A stretch of DNA of 7,243 nt from Bacteroidales bacterium (GTDB lineage Bacteria; Bacteroidota; Bacteroidia; Bacteroidales; VadinHA17). The stretch spans positions 1 through 7,243 of the forward strand of contig JALOMK010000112.1 of NCBI GenBank assembly GCA_025455505.1, in the 5' to 3' direction. Under the pieces are notes generated by a model. The model was not told the DNA's origin and did no database searches. It worked only from the letters and a program-made list of their open reading frames with translations. How positions within the stretch are numbered: the stretch's first letter is position 1; each line of letters begins with the position of its first letter. Position numbers and translations under genes: made by a program. This document shows positions 6,431-7,243 of this stretch, piece after piece.

Positions 6431-7243
6431 CTATTTATAATATGACATTATGTTCCCTGAGATAAGATGAAGCGATATTTCACCAAGCTTTGCCTGGGCC
6501 TGTACAAGCAGCAGGCGCTCCCTTGCATCCAGAAGACTCTTCTGTACTTCCCTGAGGTCGATTCCGGCAAGACTGCCCAGCCTGTAACGTTCAAGAGCAA
6601 TCTCAAGGTTTTCGGAGGCTGTCTGCAGGTTCTGTTCTTCAAGGAGGATCAGCCTGAGATTATTTGCATATCCGCTGTAAATCGTAATAAGGTCAGCTTT
6701 GACTCCCTGTTCGATCTCCAGGTATCTCAACTCCTTGTTCCTGATGTCGATAGCAGAATTCGCTAGACTCCTGCGCTGGTTGAAGCCATCAAACAGATTC
6801 ATTCCCAGTGTCAGCCCGTAGTTCAAGCCGTTGGTTGCCACACTTTTGTTGCTGCCGCTTGAAAAAGAAGCAAGGTTATAAGAATATCCTGAGGAAAGAT
6901 TCAGGTAGGGATATGTACGTGATGAAACAAGCTTATAATCATACTCTGACACTACCCTGTTCCTGGATGCAATAGCAAGGCTCGTATTCTTTTCAAGCGT
7001 TTCTTCGAGGAGCTTCTCATAAATTAGCTGGGGGAGTATAGTAACTGAAGTGTCAGCAGATTGAAAGGATGCACCCATATCATCAAGAGCCATCAGCTCA
7101 TTTAACCTTATCTGGGCAGCCTTTACAACCTCATGCTGCTTTGAGAGCCTTGAACTGTCGTTATTGAGGTAAACCTTCGACTGGAGAACCTGCATCTTGG
7201 ATCCTGACTGCAACAGGTACCTGGCCTCGTCTATCCTGAGCCT
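6431..7243 (-). CDS. TolC-family outer membrane efflux protein, C-terminal part (5' partial at window edge)
   Basis: The frame is open to the right edge, giving 270 visible residues that begin RLRIDEARYLLQSGSK; the signal peptide and first part lie outside the window. The visible part holds the end of the first OEP repeat, a long helix ending in VVKAAQIRLNELMAL, and a complete second repeat. That repeat has helix EKLLEETLEKNTSLAIASRN, membrane beta strands around YPYLNLSSGYSYN and GLNYGLTLGMNLFDGF, and a final helical pair with ENLEIALERYRLGSLAGIDLRE and QKSLLDARERLLLVQAQAKLG. FDG after a beta strand and YRLG-x-x-x-x-x-D-L are standard TolC/OEP features. Such proteins form trimeric outer-membrane ducts for RND or ABC exporters. 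The partner pump and adaptor genes would be expected upstream, off the right edge. It ends 110 bases before the phosphorylase start. I see no convincing terminator in that gap. Confidence 0.88.
   Translation of the reverse strand, partial: RLRIDEARYLLQSGSKMQVLQSKVYLNNDSSRLSKQHEVVKAAQIRLNELMALDDMGASFQSADTSVTILPQLIYEKLLEETLEKNTSLAIASRNRVVSEYDYKLVSSRTYPYLNLSSGYSYNLASFSSGSNKSVATNGLNYGLTLGMNLFDGFNQRRSLANSAIDIRNKELRYLEIEQGVKADLITIYSGYANNLRLILLEEQNLQTASENLEIALERYRLGSLAGIDLREVQKSLLDARERLLLVQAQAKLGEISLHLISGNIMSYYK

Overview
The window looks like a chromosomal piece of a Bacteroidota (Bacteroidetes) bacterium, probably a Bacteroidales-like lineage. Evidence: surface-polysaccharide genes of the kind seen in that phylum, few Shine-Dalgarno sequences, moderate GC, and a good match to the Bacteroidetes promoter consensus (TTG, 19 bases, TAnnTTTG) upstream of the chain-length gene. 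The phylum call is an inference; no rRNA or marker gene is present.

Left edge (1-825): the last part of a phage-tail/late-control-D-like protein runs directly into the C-terminal half of a nucleotide-sugar aminotransferase (EpsN/PglE type) in a different reading frame. The join lies near 205-220. Neither gene is intact here, so this is either a real deletion or recombination scar or a chimeric assembly join.

Plus-strand sugar cluster (841-4255): a WbpB/WlbA-type NAD-dependent sugar 3-dehydrogenase, a WbpE/WlbC-type 3-aminotransferase and an O-antigen ligase/polymerase-type membrane protein follow with gaps of 15, 2 and -4 bases. The two enzymes should together turn UDP-GlcNAcA into UDP-GlcNAc3NA, a precursor of 2,3-diamino-uronic acid residues. 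The membrane protein would polymerise the glycan or attach it to lipid A core. A perfect 14-bp stem terminator at 4282-4322 closes the operon and can serve both strands.

Minus-strand block (4362-7243): a Wzz-like chain-length/co-polymerase protein with two membrane anchors and an unexpected dockerin/EF-hand-like loop, a uridine-phosphorylase-family enzyme, and the C-terminal 270 residues of a TolC-family outer-membrane efflux protein that runs off the right edge. The Wzz-like gene is convergent with the ligase cluster and has its own predicted promoter. It fits functionally with the glycan genes, while the phosphorylase and TolC genes look like ordinary neighbours.

I see no tRNA, rRNA, CRISPR array, insertion sequence or complete mobile element, and no gene-free stretch longer than about 110 bases. 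I do not see a convincing new biological system. The most notable points are the chimeric left junction and the calcium-loop-like motif in the Wzz-like protein.
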